This document shows positions 9,164 to 16,819 of a DNA stretch of 26,704 bases, piece by piece. The stretch comes from CAYLQA01 sp964385695. Lineage in GTDB: Bacteria > Desulfobacterota > Desulfobulbia > Desulfobulbales > Desulfurivibrionaceae. Both the position numbers and the translations under genes were made by a program. The notes beneath the pieces were generated by a model that did no database searches, was not told the DNA's origin, and saw nothing but the letters and a program-made list of their open reading frames with translations. How positions within the stretch are numbered: the stretch's first letter is position 1; every line of letters starts with the position of its first letter. Location: assembly GCA_964385695.1 (NCBI GenBank), contig CAYLQA010000046.1, forward strand, positions 1-26,704, given 5' to 3'.

Positions 9164-9186
9164 GGGCAACCGCCATGCGGTAGCCT
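9164..9186. promoter_or_regulatory. Imperfect palindrome with ops-like sequence in the rmlA leader
   Basis: The two arms GGCAACCGC and GCGGTAGCC flank a 3-nt loop, with one mismatch. The plus strand reads TGCGGTAGCCT, 10 of 11 positions of the RfaH-recruiting ops consensus GGCGGTAGNNT. The minus strand, which points into rmlA, reads GGCGGTTGCCC, a poorer match. ops elements precede LPS and capsule operons in enterics and can form hairpins. Here the better match faces away from the LPS operon, so the assignment is tentative. Confidence 0.3.
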
Positions 9187-9280
9187 GGACTATGACTGGT
9201 TATTATCAGCGCGATTTTATTACATTTTGGAGAACCCCATCGGCATACCTCGGGGGGTCTCGGAATGTAAGGAATTTATC

Positions 9281-9313
9281 TTTATAGCATTCGCTCACGA
9301 ACGCCGCTATAAA
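9281..9313. repeat. Inverted repeat TTTATAGC / GCTATAAA
   Basis: A perfect 8-bp inverted repeat surrounds a 17-nt spacer. Inside it, TTCG and CGAA can pair further with an asymmetric bulge. It may be an operator or part of a leader hairpin. No T-tract follows on either strand, so it is not a terminator. Confidence 0.45.
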
Positions 9314-9373
9314 TAGCTAGAAATGCGTTTCGCTTTGCATGTTCAACTTTCTGCAAACCGCCTGCGCAAAGGC

Positions 9374-9402
9374 TTGCTTTTCGGAATGAGGCAATTTATT
9401 CT
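9374..9402 (+). promoter_or_regulatory. Possible sigma-70 promoter for the Trm112 gene
   Basis: TTGCTT and TATTCT are separated by 17 nt and lie about 95 nt before the Trm112 start codon. The match to consensus is moderate (4/6 and 5/6). Confidence 0.3.
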
Positions 9403-9495
9403 CTAATCCATCACCTCAAAGCACCCCTTTCACGGTGCCTTCATAAGAACATGTTAATTTAGCCCATTTTACGCGAAATAAAAAGGAATCTTCCC

Positions 9496-9666
9496 ATGAT
9501 CAGCAAAGAACTTCTCGATATTCTTGCCTGCCCTAAATGCAAAGGCCCTGTAGCTCTCACCGAGTCAAATGACGGCTTGGTTTGCGACGCCTGCAAGCTG
9601 CTCTATGAGATCCGGGACGATATCCCCATCATGCTCATAGATGAGGCCAAGAAGCTGGACGATTAA
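9496..9666 (+). CDS. Trm112/YcaR family protein (UPF0434)
   Basis: The 56-residue protein MISKELLDILACPKCKGPVA has two zinc-binding-type pairs, CPKC (residues 12-15) and CDAC (34-37). It ends in the family-typical LLYEIRDDIPIMLIDEAKKL. The length and sequence match the YcaR/Trm112-like family, a single zinc-ribbon fold. In other domains of life the relatives activate methyltransferases. In many Gram-negatives the gene lies among Kdo and lipid A genes, which suits its place beside this LPS operon. AAGGA lies 8-9 nt before the ATG. The bacterial function is not established. Confidence 0.9.
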   Translation: MISKELLDILACPKCKGPVALTESNDGLVCDACKLLYEIRDDIPIMLIDEAKKLDD

Positions 9667-9712
9667 TCATTCGCCTCGCCCCTACAAAAGGACACAAAAA
9701 ACGTTTTTACAC

Positions 9713-9738
9713 TTTCGTGTTTTTTCGTGGGTTTCGTG
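9713..9738 (+). repeat. Three short direct repeats of TTTCGTG
   Basis: TTTCGTG occurs at 9713, 9723 and 9732, spaced by 10 and 9 nt, between the Trm112 gene and the next gene. The region is T-rich and just upstream reads ACACAAAAAACG, which can partly pair with the repeats. It may be leader or spacer sequence; no function can be assigned. Confidence 0.5.
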
Positions 9739-9770
9739 GCTAAAAGAATCTTTAGCGGTTTTCGCTCTGT

Positions 9771-10589
9771 ATGGCTGATTACTCACACATTCTAAAAAAA
9801 TGTTTCGTTAACGCCCCCTTTCCGCGGCTTGTTAAGGATCTCGACCTCTTTCTCAAGCACAAGATCAACCCTGAAATCGGCTTGGAGGGAGATGTACTCT
9901 ATACCTGCGAGCGGGAAGAGTTTAGCAAGATGGCCAAGGTGCTTGAGGATGCCGGGCTTTCCTGCACCTTGCACGCGCCTTTTTTTGATCTTATGCCCGG
10001 TGCATTGGACCCATACATCCTGCAGGCCACGCGCAATAAGCTGCAACGGGCCTTTGAGTTGACCGAGATCTTTCGCCCCAAATCCGTGGTCTGCCATCTC
10101 AACTTTGAGGACAATAAACATATCTTTAAACAGGATGAGTGGCTACAGACCTCTCTTGCCACTTGGCGCGGCTTGCTTGACATTGCCAAAAATCAGCAGA
10201 CTCCGCTCATGCTGGAAAACACCTATGAGACAGGGGCTACGCATCACGAACAGGTTCTGACTGCCCTTGACTCTCCCTATGCCCGTTTCTGTTTGGATGT
10301 GGGCCATACCCAGACCTTTGCCCAAAACGAGTGGCAGGATTGGCTCCCGCAACTGAGCCCCTGGCTCGGCCAGCTCCACCTGCATGACAACGACAGAAGC
10401 AAGGATGCCCACCTTGCCCCGGGCAAAGGTACCTTTGATTTTGCCGGACTCTTTGCTTACCTGGAGCAGGAAAAACTTTATCCCATCATCACCCTTGAGC
10501 CCCACACAGAGGAAGACCTGTGGCAAAGCCTTGAGTCTTTGGAGCAGATGCAATTGCTCAAAAACTTCCCGGACATTCAACCCAATTAG
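9771..10589 (+). CDS. TIM-barrel sugar phosphate isomerase/epimerase family protein
   Basis: The 272-residue protein belongs to the xylose isomerase-like/AP endonuclease 2 superfamily. Barrel-strand metal ligands can be followed in order: TLHAPFFDL, VVCHLNF, LMLENTYE (Glu), FCLDVGHTQ (Asp and His), LHLHDND (His), HLAPGKGTFDF and ITLEPH (Glu). Members act on sugars, inositols or abasic DNA, and the exact substrate is not readable. It ends 11 nt before dnaE on the same strand, so the two are probably co-transcribed. The ATG at 9771 has no clear ribosome binding site. The protein could start slightly downstream, although no better start is evident. Confidence 0.82.
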   Translation: MADYSHILKKCFVNAPFPRLVKDLDLFLKHKINPEIGLEGDVLYTCEREEFSKMAKVLEDAGLSCTLHAPFFDLMPGALDPYILQATRNKLQRAFELTEIFRPKSVVCHLNFEDNKHIFKQDEWLQTSLATWRGLLDIAKNQQTPLMLENTYETGATHHEQVLTALDSPYARFCLDVGHTQTFAQNEWQDWLPQLSPWLGQLHLHDNDRSKDAHLAPGKGTFDFAGLFAYLEQEKLYPIITLEPHTEEDLWQSLESLEQMQLLKNFPDIQPN

Positions 10590-10600
10590 GATCATTTTTC

Positions 10601-13600
10601 ATGTCGGAACCCGCAGCCGTAGCCCCTGCCAATTTCACCCACCTCCATGTTCACACCCAGTACAGTTTGCTGGACGGTGCCATCCGTCTAGATGATCTTT
10701 TGGCCAAGTGCAAAGAATACGGTATGGATTCAGTGGCCATCACAGACCACGGTTCCATGTTCGGTGCCCTTGAATTTTACCTCAAGGCACAGAAGGCAGG
10801 AATCAAGCCCATCATCGGCTGCGAGTTCTACATCTCCCCCACTACCATGTGCGACAAGTCCGCTAAAAGCGCGGGCAAGGCTGCTTTCCATCTTGTTCTC
10901 CTGGCCATGAATATGGATGGTTATAAAAACTTGATGAAGCTTGCCAGTATCGCCCAGTTGGAGGGGTTTCATTATAAGCCGCGCATCGATGAAGAGGTTC
11001 TAAAACAGCACAGCAATGGTCTTATCGCTCTCACGGCCTGCCTGCACGGCGGCATTCCCTACCGCATTGCCCATGGCGATATGGAAGGGGCCAAGGCAGA
11101 GACAAGAAAACTGCAGGGAATCTTTGATGACCGCCTCTATTTTGAGATGCAAGAAAACAACATCCCGGAGCAGACCATTGTTAACAACGGCCTCAAGGAG
11201 CTTTCCAAAGAATTCGGCATCCCTTTGGTGGCCACCAATGACTGCCATTATCTGAACCGCGACGAGGCCCAGGCCCACGAGGTGTTGCTCTGCATCCAGA
11301 CCGGCAAGACTATCCATGATGAGACTCGCTTCAAGTTCTCCACGGACGAGCTCTTTTTCAAATCCCCGGAGGAAATGAAGCGCTCCTTTTCCCACTCGCC
11401 AGAGGCCGTCGCAGAGACGGTCAAGGTGGCAGAGCGTTGCAACCTGGAACTTTCTTTTGGAGATCACCACTTTCCCACCTTCCCTGTGCCCGAGGGCGAA
11501 ACCCTGGCCACCTTATTTGATAAGGGGTGTCGAGACGGCCTTGAGGAACGCCTTGCCGAAATCAGAGAAAAAGAAGAGCTAAGCCCTGAACAAGAAAAGA
11601 CCTACCGCGATCGTCTGGAGATGGAGATCGATGTCATCAATAAGATGGGCTTTCCCGGTTATTTCTTAATCGTGGCCGACTTCATCAACTGGGCCAAGGA
11701 CCATGATATCCCTGTGGGCCCGGGCCGTGGCTCCGGTGCGGGCAGCTTGGCTGCCTATTCCATGCGCATCACCGATATCGACCCCATCCCCTACGGCCTC
11801 ATCTTTGAGCGTTTTCTGAACATCGAACGTCAGTCCATGCCTGACTTTGATGTGGATTTCTGCCAGGAACGCCGTGGCGAGGTCATCGAGTATGTGCAGG
11901 AGGCATACGGCGGCGAGGCGCATGTTGCCCAGATCGTTACCTATGGCTCCATGAAGGCCAAGGCTGTTATCCGCGATGTGGGCCGGGCTCTGGCCATGAC
12001 ATACGGCGAGGTGGATCGCATCGCCAAGCTCATCCCTGACGAGCTCAAGATGACCATCAGTAAGGCCATTGACCAGGAGCCACGCTTGGCCGATCTCATG
12101 AAGCGTGATCCGCAGGTCGAGGAGTTACTCAAGGTGGCCCGCACCCTGGAGGGACTCAACCGCCACACCTCCATCCATGCCGCGGGCGTGGTTATTTCGC
12201 CCAAGGCCATGGTCGAATATCTCCCGGTGTGCAAGGGGCCTAAGGGCGAGGTCCTGACCCAGTACGATATGGTCCACACCGAGATGACCGGCCTGATCAA
12301 GTTCGACTTTTTGGGCCTCAAAACTCTCACCGTGATCGACCGGGCCCGCAAGCTGATTGAGGCGGATATCGACCAGCCCTTTGACGTCAACAAGATTCCC
12401 CTGGACGATGCCAAGACTTATGATCTGCTCTGTAAGGGAGATGCCCTGGGCGTTTTCCAGCTGGAGAGTTCGGGCATGCGCGCCCTTCTCATGAAGATGA
12501 AGCCAGAGGTCTTTTCCGACCTTATCGCTCTGGTCGCCCTTTACCGCCCAGGACCACTTGAGTCCGGCATGGTGGATCAATTCGTTAATACCAAGCACGG
12601 CAAAATGGTGGCCCAGTATCCCCTGCCCCAGCTGGAACCGATCCTTGAGGAGACTTACGGTGTTATCGTTTACCAGGAACAGGTCATGAAGATCGCCAAT
12701 GTTCTGGCCGACTACTCCCTGGGCGATGCGGATATGCTGCGCCGGGCCATGGGTAAGAAAAAGCCCGAGGTCATGGCAGCGGAAAAAGAAAAATTCATGG
12801 CCGGGGCCGAGAAAATGCAGGTGCCCCTTGATAAGGCAGAGTACATCTTTGACCTGATGGCTAAATTTGCGGGTTACGGTTTCAACAAGTCGCATAGTGC
12901 GGCCTACGCCTATATCGCCTACCAAACCGCCTATCTCAAGGCGCATTACCCGGCCCAGTTCATGGCCGCCCTGCTCTCCTGCGATGTAAACAACACCGAT
13001 AAGGTTGTTCGCTACATCAACGAGTGCAAGGAACACGAGATCGAGGTCCTGCCCCCGGATATTAACGAGTCGGACAAGGACTTTGCCGTTGTCAACGATC
13101 GCGTTCGCTTTGGTCTGGCCGCAGTCAAAAACGTGGGCGGAGCCGCCCTTGATTCCATCATGGAGGTCCGAGCAGAAGACGGCCCCTACCAATCCCTCAG
13201 TGATTTTTGCAACCGGGTGGATTCACGCAAGGTCAACAAGCGGGTCATTGAAAGCCTTATCAAGTCAGGGGCATTTGACTCCACCGAGGCAAAGCGCTCC
13301 CAGCTTTTTGCCATCTTGGACCAAGCCATGGAACAGGCCCAGGCTGCCCAACGGGATCGCCTTTCCGGCCAGATCTCCCTTTTTACCACCCTGCCGGAAG
13401 AGGATATGGCCAAATCTTCCACCGTTGAACTCCCCGATATCACCGAATGGTCGGACAAGAAAAAACTCGCCTTTGAAAAAGAAACCGTGGGCTTTTATAT
13501 CACCGGCCATCCCCTGGACAACTTCCGCCAGGAAATCGCCGAGGTGGCAGACACCGATATCACCGGCTTGGTCGAGTGGGGAGATAACCAGGCTGTGCGC

Positions 13601-14146
13601 GTCGGTGGCCTGGTCCGGGATTATAAAGAGCACAAGAGCAAAAAGGGCGACCGCATGGCATTTATCACCCTGGAAGATACTTCCGGTGCGGTGGAGGTGG
13701 TCGTCTTCCCCCAGGCCTTTGCCATAAGCGAACATCTGCTTACCGGCTCCGACCCGATGATCATCCTCGGCACCTGCAAGCAGGAGGATCAAGGGCCGAA
13801 GATTATTGCCGAGGCCGTGGACTCACTGAATGCCGCCCGCACCAAGTACACCAATGCCACTCAAATCATGCTCCAATCGGATAAGGTCAGCCGCCAAAAG
13901 CTTGAGCGGCTTAAGAAAAAAATTCTTGAATTCCACGGCCCCTGCCCGATCAAACTGACACTTCATTTTGGTGGCCGCGGTGAGGTGGATCTGGAAACAC
14001 CCAAAGATTTCACGGTCCGCCCCTGTAGGGATTTCACTACTGCTGTACATGAGACACTGGGCTACAACGGATTAAGCTATCTGAAAACCCAGGCCGAGAT
14101 CCAACCAAGAAACGGTGGCAAAAGACGCTGGCAAAAAGATAAATAA
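10601..14146 (+). CDS. dnaE: DNA polymerase III subunit alpha
   Basis: The 1181-residue replicative polymerase is full length for the DnaE1 type. The N-terminal PHP domain begins THLHVHTQYSLLDG and keeps metal-ligand-like residues (ITDHG, IGCEFY, NDCHYL), so it may retain phosphoesterase activity. The palm carries PDFDVDF (catalytic Asp near residues 417 and 419) and KFDFLGLKTL (Asp569). GPGRGSGAGSL, ALYRPGPLESG and YGFNKSHSAAYAYIAYQTAY are family signatures. An OB fold lies at about 998-1075 (GGLVRDYKEHKSKKG). AGGA precedes the ATG by about 9 nt. There is no intein or frameshift. The proofreading exonuclease is a separate subunit in this type. Confidence 0.97.
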   Translation: MSEPAAVAPANFTHLHVHTQYSLLDGAIRLDDLLAKCKEYGMDSVAITDHGSMFGALEFYLKAQKAGIKPIIGCEFYISPTTMCDKSAKSAGKAAFHLVLLAMNMDGYKNLMKLASIAQLEGFHYKPRIDEEVLKQHSNGLIALTACLHGGIPYRIAHGDMEGAKAETRKLQGIFDDRLYFEMQENNIPEQTIVNNGLKELSKEFGIPLVATNDCHYLNRDEAQAHEVLLCIQTGKTIHDETRFKFSTDELFFKSPEEMKRSFSHSPEAVAETVKVAERCNLELSFGDHHFPTFPVPEGETLATLFDKGCRDGLEERLAEIREKEELSPEQEKTYRDRLEMEIDVINKMGFPGYFLIVADFINWAKDHDIPVGPGRGSGAGSLAAYSMRITDIDPIPYGLIFERFLNIERQSMPDFDVDFCQERRGEVIEYVQEAYGGEAHVAQIVTYGSMKAKAVIRDVGRALAMTYGEVDRIAKLIPDELKMTISKAIDQEPRLADLMKRDPQVEELLKVARTLEGLNRHTSIHAAGVVISPKAMVEYLPVCKGPKGEVLTQYDMVHTEMTGLIKFDFLGLKTLTVIDRARKLIEADIDQPFDVNKIPLDDAKTYDLLCKGDALGVFQLESSGMRALLMKMKPEVFSDLIALVALYRPGPLESGMVDQFVNTKHGKMVAQYPLPQLEPILEETYGVIVYQEQVMKIANVLADYSLGDADMLRRAMGKKKPEVMAAEKEKFMAGAEKMQVPLDKAEYIFDLMAKFAGYGFNKSHSAAYAYIAYQTAYLKAHYPAQFMAALLSCDVNNTDKVVRYINECKEHEIEVLPPDINESDKDFAVVNDRVRFGLAAVKNVGGAALDSIMEVRAEDGPYQSLSDFCNRVDSRKVNKRVIESLIKSGAFDSTEAKRSQLFAILDQAMEQAQAAQRDRLSGQISLFTTLPEEDMAKSSTVELPDITEWSDKKKLAFEKETVGFYITGHPLDNFRQEIAEVADTDITGLVEWGDNQAVRVGGLVRDYKEHKSKKGDRMAFITLEDTSGAVEVVVFPQAFAISEHLLTGSDPMIILGTCKQEDQGPKIIAEAVDSLNAARTKYTNATQIMLQSDKVSRQKLERLKKKILEFHGPCPIKLTLHFGGRGEVDLETPKDFTVRPCRDFTTAVHETLGYNGLSYLKTQAEIQPRNGGKRRWQKDK

Positions 14147-14185
14147 AATCTGTATCCTTTTAGATTTTTATCCGTCTATAAAGGT

Positions 14186-14557
14186 ATGGCCTACACTCTT
14201 ACCCAACAAGACGAGCAGCAATTCGTTGAATTCTCCCTAGATGGCAAGTTCAGCCAGGATATCCGCAAGAAAATTCTATATAGTACAGCCACAACTTTGC
14301 GCCAAACCGGGTATACTCGGGTGCTCATCGATGTAGTGAAGGCTGAATTCTCCCCGGATGAACCCTTGACCGGGGCGTTGACTCTCATAACCGTTCTCAA
14401 GGCCTTGGGCTTTGAACCCTCGACAAGAATGGCCTTTCTATACCAAAGCGCTGGGGCGCACCGCAAATATTTTGAGAGCATGGCCCAATCCGAAGGCTAC
14501 AGCATCAAGTATTTTTACGAGCGTGACGAGGCCCTTGCCTGGCTCGCCCAGAAGTAA
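14186..14557 (+). CDS. SpoIIAA-like/STAS-domain protein
   Basis: The 123-residue protein has the pattern of the SpoIIAA-like (STAS/SEC14) family: an N-terminal strand pair, RVLIDVVKAEFSP, then TRMAFLYQSAGAHRKYFESM, and a final IKYFYERDEALAWL. The ending F-x-(2,4)-EAL-x-WL is typical. Such proteins are thought to bind lipids or act as protein-interaction modules; no catalytic role is evident. AAAGG lies only 1 nt before the ATG, an unusually short spacing. It follows dnaE by 39 nt and may be co-transcribed. It converges on the truncated rhodanese gene. Confidence 0.65.
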   Translation: MAYTLTQQDEQQFVEFSLDGKFSQDIRKKILYSTATTLRQTGYTRVLIDVVKAEFSPDEPLTGALTLITVLKALGFEPSTRMAFLYQSAGAHRKYFESMAQSEGYSIKYFYERDEALAWLAQK

Positions 14558-14579
14558 ATCTCTTCTTGCTGCAGGGCTG

Positions 14580-15050
14580 CTAGCATTTTTCATCGTAATA
14601 CTCGGTCTCAAACGGCCAATTCCTGATCCCTCCGTCCAGGGAGACCACTTTAAAATTATGTTCTGTTAAAAAAAGCGCTGCCACGGAACTCCTGTTGCCT
14701 GATTGGCAGTAGATAACGTAATTGCTCTCTTTACCCAACTCCTGCACACGGCTGCCCAGCTCGTGCAGCGGAATAAGAATGGTCGGCTCACTTATGTGAT
14801 ATTCCTCATGCTCCTCTGTATAGCGCACATCAAGCAGCTTATGATCCGTTTCCAGCATGGTGCGCGCCACTTTTGGGTGCCCACTCTTTACCAGGGGCTT
14901 TTTGATCAGCTTTTGAAAATCATCCTTGCCAAGCACCAGCAAGGTGCCGTCACTGCTCATACGTACTGTTTCATCACGCTTTTCCCCTGAGATAAGGGCC
15001 TCGGAGCCAAAGGTGTCCCCTCGTTTTAAATCAACCACCTTTTTTAGTTA
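14580..15050 (-). pseudogene. 5'-truncated cyclic-nucleotide-binding/rhodanese protein
   Basis: The frame encodes the end of a cNMP-binding domain (VVDLKRGDTFGSEALISGE, then LLVLGKDDFQKLI) followed by a rhodanese domain with LLDVRYTEEHEEYHI and the active-site loop YCQSGNRSS (Cys at the expected place). In the family these domains follow one another, but the cNMP domain should start about 60-80 residues earlier. Here homology stops at a TAA at 15048-15050, only 5 codons before the VDL. Beyond it lies a palindrome resembling an IS200/IS605 end. A GTG at 15038 could start a 152-residue protein, without a ribosome binding site. I call it a remnant whose rhodanese domain might still be made. Confidence 0.7.
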
Positions 15051-15054
15051 TCAA

Positions 15055-15078
15055 TAAACCCACCGCTTCTAGCGGTGG
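15055..15078 (-). repeat. IS200/IS605-like terminal palindrome, solo end
   Basis: Read on the minus strand, the stem CCACCGCT-AGA-AGCGGTGG is followed by GTTTAT. The perfect 8-bp stem with a 3-nt loop and a GGGTTTA flank resembles subterminal hairpins of IS200/IS605 elements. It also matches the palindrome at the right edge of this window. No transposase gene is nearby. It sits directly at the break of the truncated cNMP/rhodanese gene. Confidence 0.5.
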
Positions 15079-15079
15079 A

Positions 15080-15137
15080 CCCGGATAGATTCTACCGATC
15101 CGGGGAGAATAAAACAGCCTCTCCCTTTACTGGAGAG
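15080..15137. repeat. Two further tandem hairpins
   Basis: CCCGGAT (15080-15086) pairs perfectly with ATCCGGG (15098-15104), and CTCTCC (15119-15124) with GGAGAG (15132-15137). Together with the palindrome just to the left, three hairpins lie within about 80 nt. They may be a transposon end with its associated RNA structure (minus strand) or a leader RNA of the ABC operon (plus strand). No T-tract makes them simple terminators. Confidence 0.55.
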
Positions 15138-15258
15138 CTTCATGTTTACGTGGAATTTCTGAAAGATAAAACTGACGGGCTACAGGCTGCCCCGAACCCC
15201 TTCCCCTCTGTTCAAAAAGGAAATGATACAGATTAATGCTATTAAAACGGCTCTTTGT

Positions 15259-15287
15259 TTGTCAAAATTAAAATGACCCTCTAAAAC
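15259..15287 (+). promoter_or_regulatory. Likely sigma-70 promoter of the ABC transporter operon
   Basis: TTGTCA (5/6) and TAAAAC (4/6) are separated by 17 nt. They lie about 75 nt before the start codon of the ATPase gene, in an A+T-rich stretch with no other candidate of equal quality. Confidence 0.45.
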
Positions 15288-15363
15288 AAGCTAAGGGAAC
15301 TGCTACTATAGGATATGATCTCGACTGTGGATTTTTTCATACCCCCAAGAGGACGGAATCAAG

Positions 15364-16065
15364 ATGCTACAAATGCATCTCAAATGTAATGACATAACCT
15401 ATTGCTACCCCCAGGGCGAGGAGGCCATCTTCAGCGGCCTTGGCTGCCAGCTGGCAGGCCCCGGATTTCATGGCCTTTTTGGCCCATCAGGGGTGGGCAA
15501 AAGCACCCTGGCACGGATATTGGCCGGAGAGATCACCGACTTTACAGGTGAGGTGGCTGGTGCTGAGCGGGTACGGGTTTTCTATTCCGCCAACACCGAG
15601 CGCTTGCCAGGCTGGTCCAGCGTGGGCGCCCATCTTCGCAAGGTCATCCACCCAAAGCGGCTTCCCCTGCTGGACGACATGGTCACGGCCTTTGACCTTA
15701 GCCCTTGCCTGGACTCCCGTTTTTCTCAACTCTCTTTGGGGCAGAAGAACCGGGCCAATCTGACCCGTTACCTGCTGCAGGATTTTGATTTACTGATCAT
15801 GGACGAGAGCCTGGCCAATGTGGACGAAGCGACCAGGGAGCAGATCATCATGACAATCAAATCCATGTTCCCGGAAAAATGTTTCCTCTACATCTCACAT
15901 TCCGTGGCCGAAGTCTCAAAATTCTGCCAACGAATTCTGGTCTTACGCGACGTTACCAAATCACCGCAGATCACAGAGGTAAACGGCCAGGATCATATGC
16001 AAGGAGCAGAGATGAACCGTGCAGCACTCGAACGAACCATGCTGGAGATCGTCAATGCTTCATAA
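15364..16065 (+). CDS. NitT/TauT-type ABC transporter ATP-binding protein
   Basis: The 233-residue ATPase has Walker A GPSGVGKST, signature LSLGQ (in place of LSGGQ), Walker B LLIMDES with catalytic Glu, D-loop NVD and the switch His in YISHS. The family pattern fits importers of nitrate, sulfonate or thiamine-precursor type. It energises the permease encoded next, whose start lies inside this gene (11-nt overlap). The ATG follows AGAGGACGGA by about 6-9 nt. The coupling-helix region is short and the protein is slightly smaller than typical SsuB/TauB. Confidence 0.88.
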   Translation: MLQMHLKCNDITYCYPQGEEAIFSGLGCQLAGPGFHGLFGPSGVGKSTLARILAGEITDFTGEVAGAERVRVFYSANTERLPGWSSVGAHLRKVIHPKRLPLLDDMVTAFDLSPCLDSRFSQLSLGQKNRANLTRYLLQDFDLLIMDESLANVDEATREQIIMTIKSMFPEKCFLYISHSVAEVSKFCQRILVLRDVTKSPQITEVNGQDHMQGAEMNRAALERTMLEIVNAS

Positions 16066-16819
16066 AAGGCTCACCCAGTTTCTCGTTATATACTGCCTGG
16101 GCCTGGGCTTGTTGCTTGTGGTGAAATATATCCTCAACCTCTCCGACTATGTCATTCCCGACCTGTTTGATATTCACAGAACAGCCAGCATGGTTATGCA
16201 TCGATACCTACAGGCCGTGCTCAACACCTTGGGTGTTGCCATTATCGGCCACCTGCTCGCCATTATCCTGGCGCTGGTGATCGGCATCATCGGCAGGCTG
16301 GCCAATTTGCTGGGCACCATGATCAAAACCGCAGCATACAACCTGCAGGCCTATCCCATCGTGGCCGTTGCCCCAATCATCTTTATTCTCATGGGCGACG
16401 GGCTCCCGAGCCGGCTGTTGATCGCGGCCATTATCTGTTACTTTCCCCTGCTTCTCTCCTTCATCGGCATTCTCACCGAGCCTGTTGCAGATATCGAGCA
16501 TTTTTATGTGACCACCGGTCGCATGCGCTGGCAGCTAGAGGTAAAAATTCGTGCCTTTGAGAACATCCATAAACTGATCACCGTGGTTACAGGCAGCGCA
16601 ACCCTGGCTATGGTGGGCACCATCGTGGCCGAGTTCATCGGGGCTGATGCCGGTATCGGCTATAGCCTGCGCATCGCTCTGTACCAATCCGATATCGCCA
16701 AGGTTTTGGTGGCACTTTTCCTGATCGGCATTGCAAACTCACTCTATCTTGCCTGCCTCGAATGGCTGGGACAAATGCTGCAGAAAAAAATGGGCGTCTT
16801 GCCCGGAGGGAAACAATGA
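16055..16819 (+). CDS. NitT/TauT-type ABC transporter permease
   Basis: The 254-residue inner-membrane protein has about six hydrophobic segments, beginning at FLVIYCLGLGLLLVV. The cytoplasmic EAA-like loop (VKIRAFENIHKLITVVTGSA, then GTIVAEFIGADAGIGY) is typical of SsuC/TauC/ThiX permeases. The open frame extends 12 codons further upstream, but GGAG lies 7 nt before the ATG at 16055, which gives the normal N-terminus MLHKRLTQF. It overlaps the ATPase by 11 nt and the binding-protein gene by 4 nt (ATGA). Confidence 0.88.
   Translation: MLHKRLTQFLVIYCLGLGLLLVVKYILNLSDYVIPDLFDIHRTASMVMHRYLQAVLNTLGVAIIGHLLAIILALVIGIIGRLANLLGTMIKTAAYNLQAYPIVAVAPIIFILMGDGLPSRLLIAAIICYFPLLLSFIGILTEPVADIEHFYVTTGRMRWQLEVKIRAFENIHKLITVVTGSATLAMVGTIVAEFIGADAGIGYSLRIALYQSDIAKVLVALFLIGIANSLYLACLEWLGQMLQKKMGVLPGGKQ

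Larger units (their letters stand above)
9148..9495. other. Divergent intergenic region between rmlA and the Trm112 gene
   Basis: This 348-nt gap separates the minus-strand LPS operon from the plus-strand Trm112 gene. I see no convincing open reading frame. It holds a GC-rich imperfect palindrome with an ops-like core close to rmlA (9164-9186), an inverted repeat at 9281-9313, and a possible plus-strand promoter at 9374-9402. A minus-strand promoter for rmlA must lie here, but no hexamer pair stands out. Confidence 0.7.
15051..15363. other. Intergenic region with stacked hairpins before the ABC operon
   Basis: This 313-nt stretch has no credible gene. From left to right it holds an IS200/IS605-like palindrome (15055-15078), two more perfect hairpins (15080-15104 and 15119-15137), a pair CAGCCT/AGGCTG that could enclose the last hairpin (from 15115 to about 15190), and a plausible promoter (15259-15287). 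I compared it by eye with TPP and guanidine-I riboswitch cores, since transporters of this type often carry them, and found no match. Confidence 0.6.

Noticed and set aside
8308..9183. Long plus-strand open frame of 291 codons opposite rmlA
   Set aside because: It mirrors the rmlA codon structure, has no family resemblance, and rmlA is certain.
12125..13192. Long minus-strand open frame of 355 codons inside dnaE
   Set aside because: Antisense shadow of dnaE, with no recognisable domain and no ribosome binding site.
14143..14171. Terminator after dnaE
   Set aside because: ATAAAATCT and AGATTTTTAT can pair, but the stem is almost all A/T with a bulge and overlaps the leader of the next gene.
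15115..15220. TPP or guanidine-I riboswitch before the ABC operon
   Set aside because: The transporter type suggested it, but the conserved cores (CUGAGA, and the ACGRG-type guanidine core) are absent and the likely promoter lies downstream.
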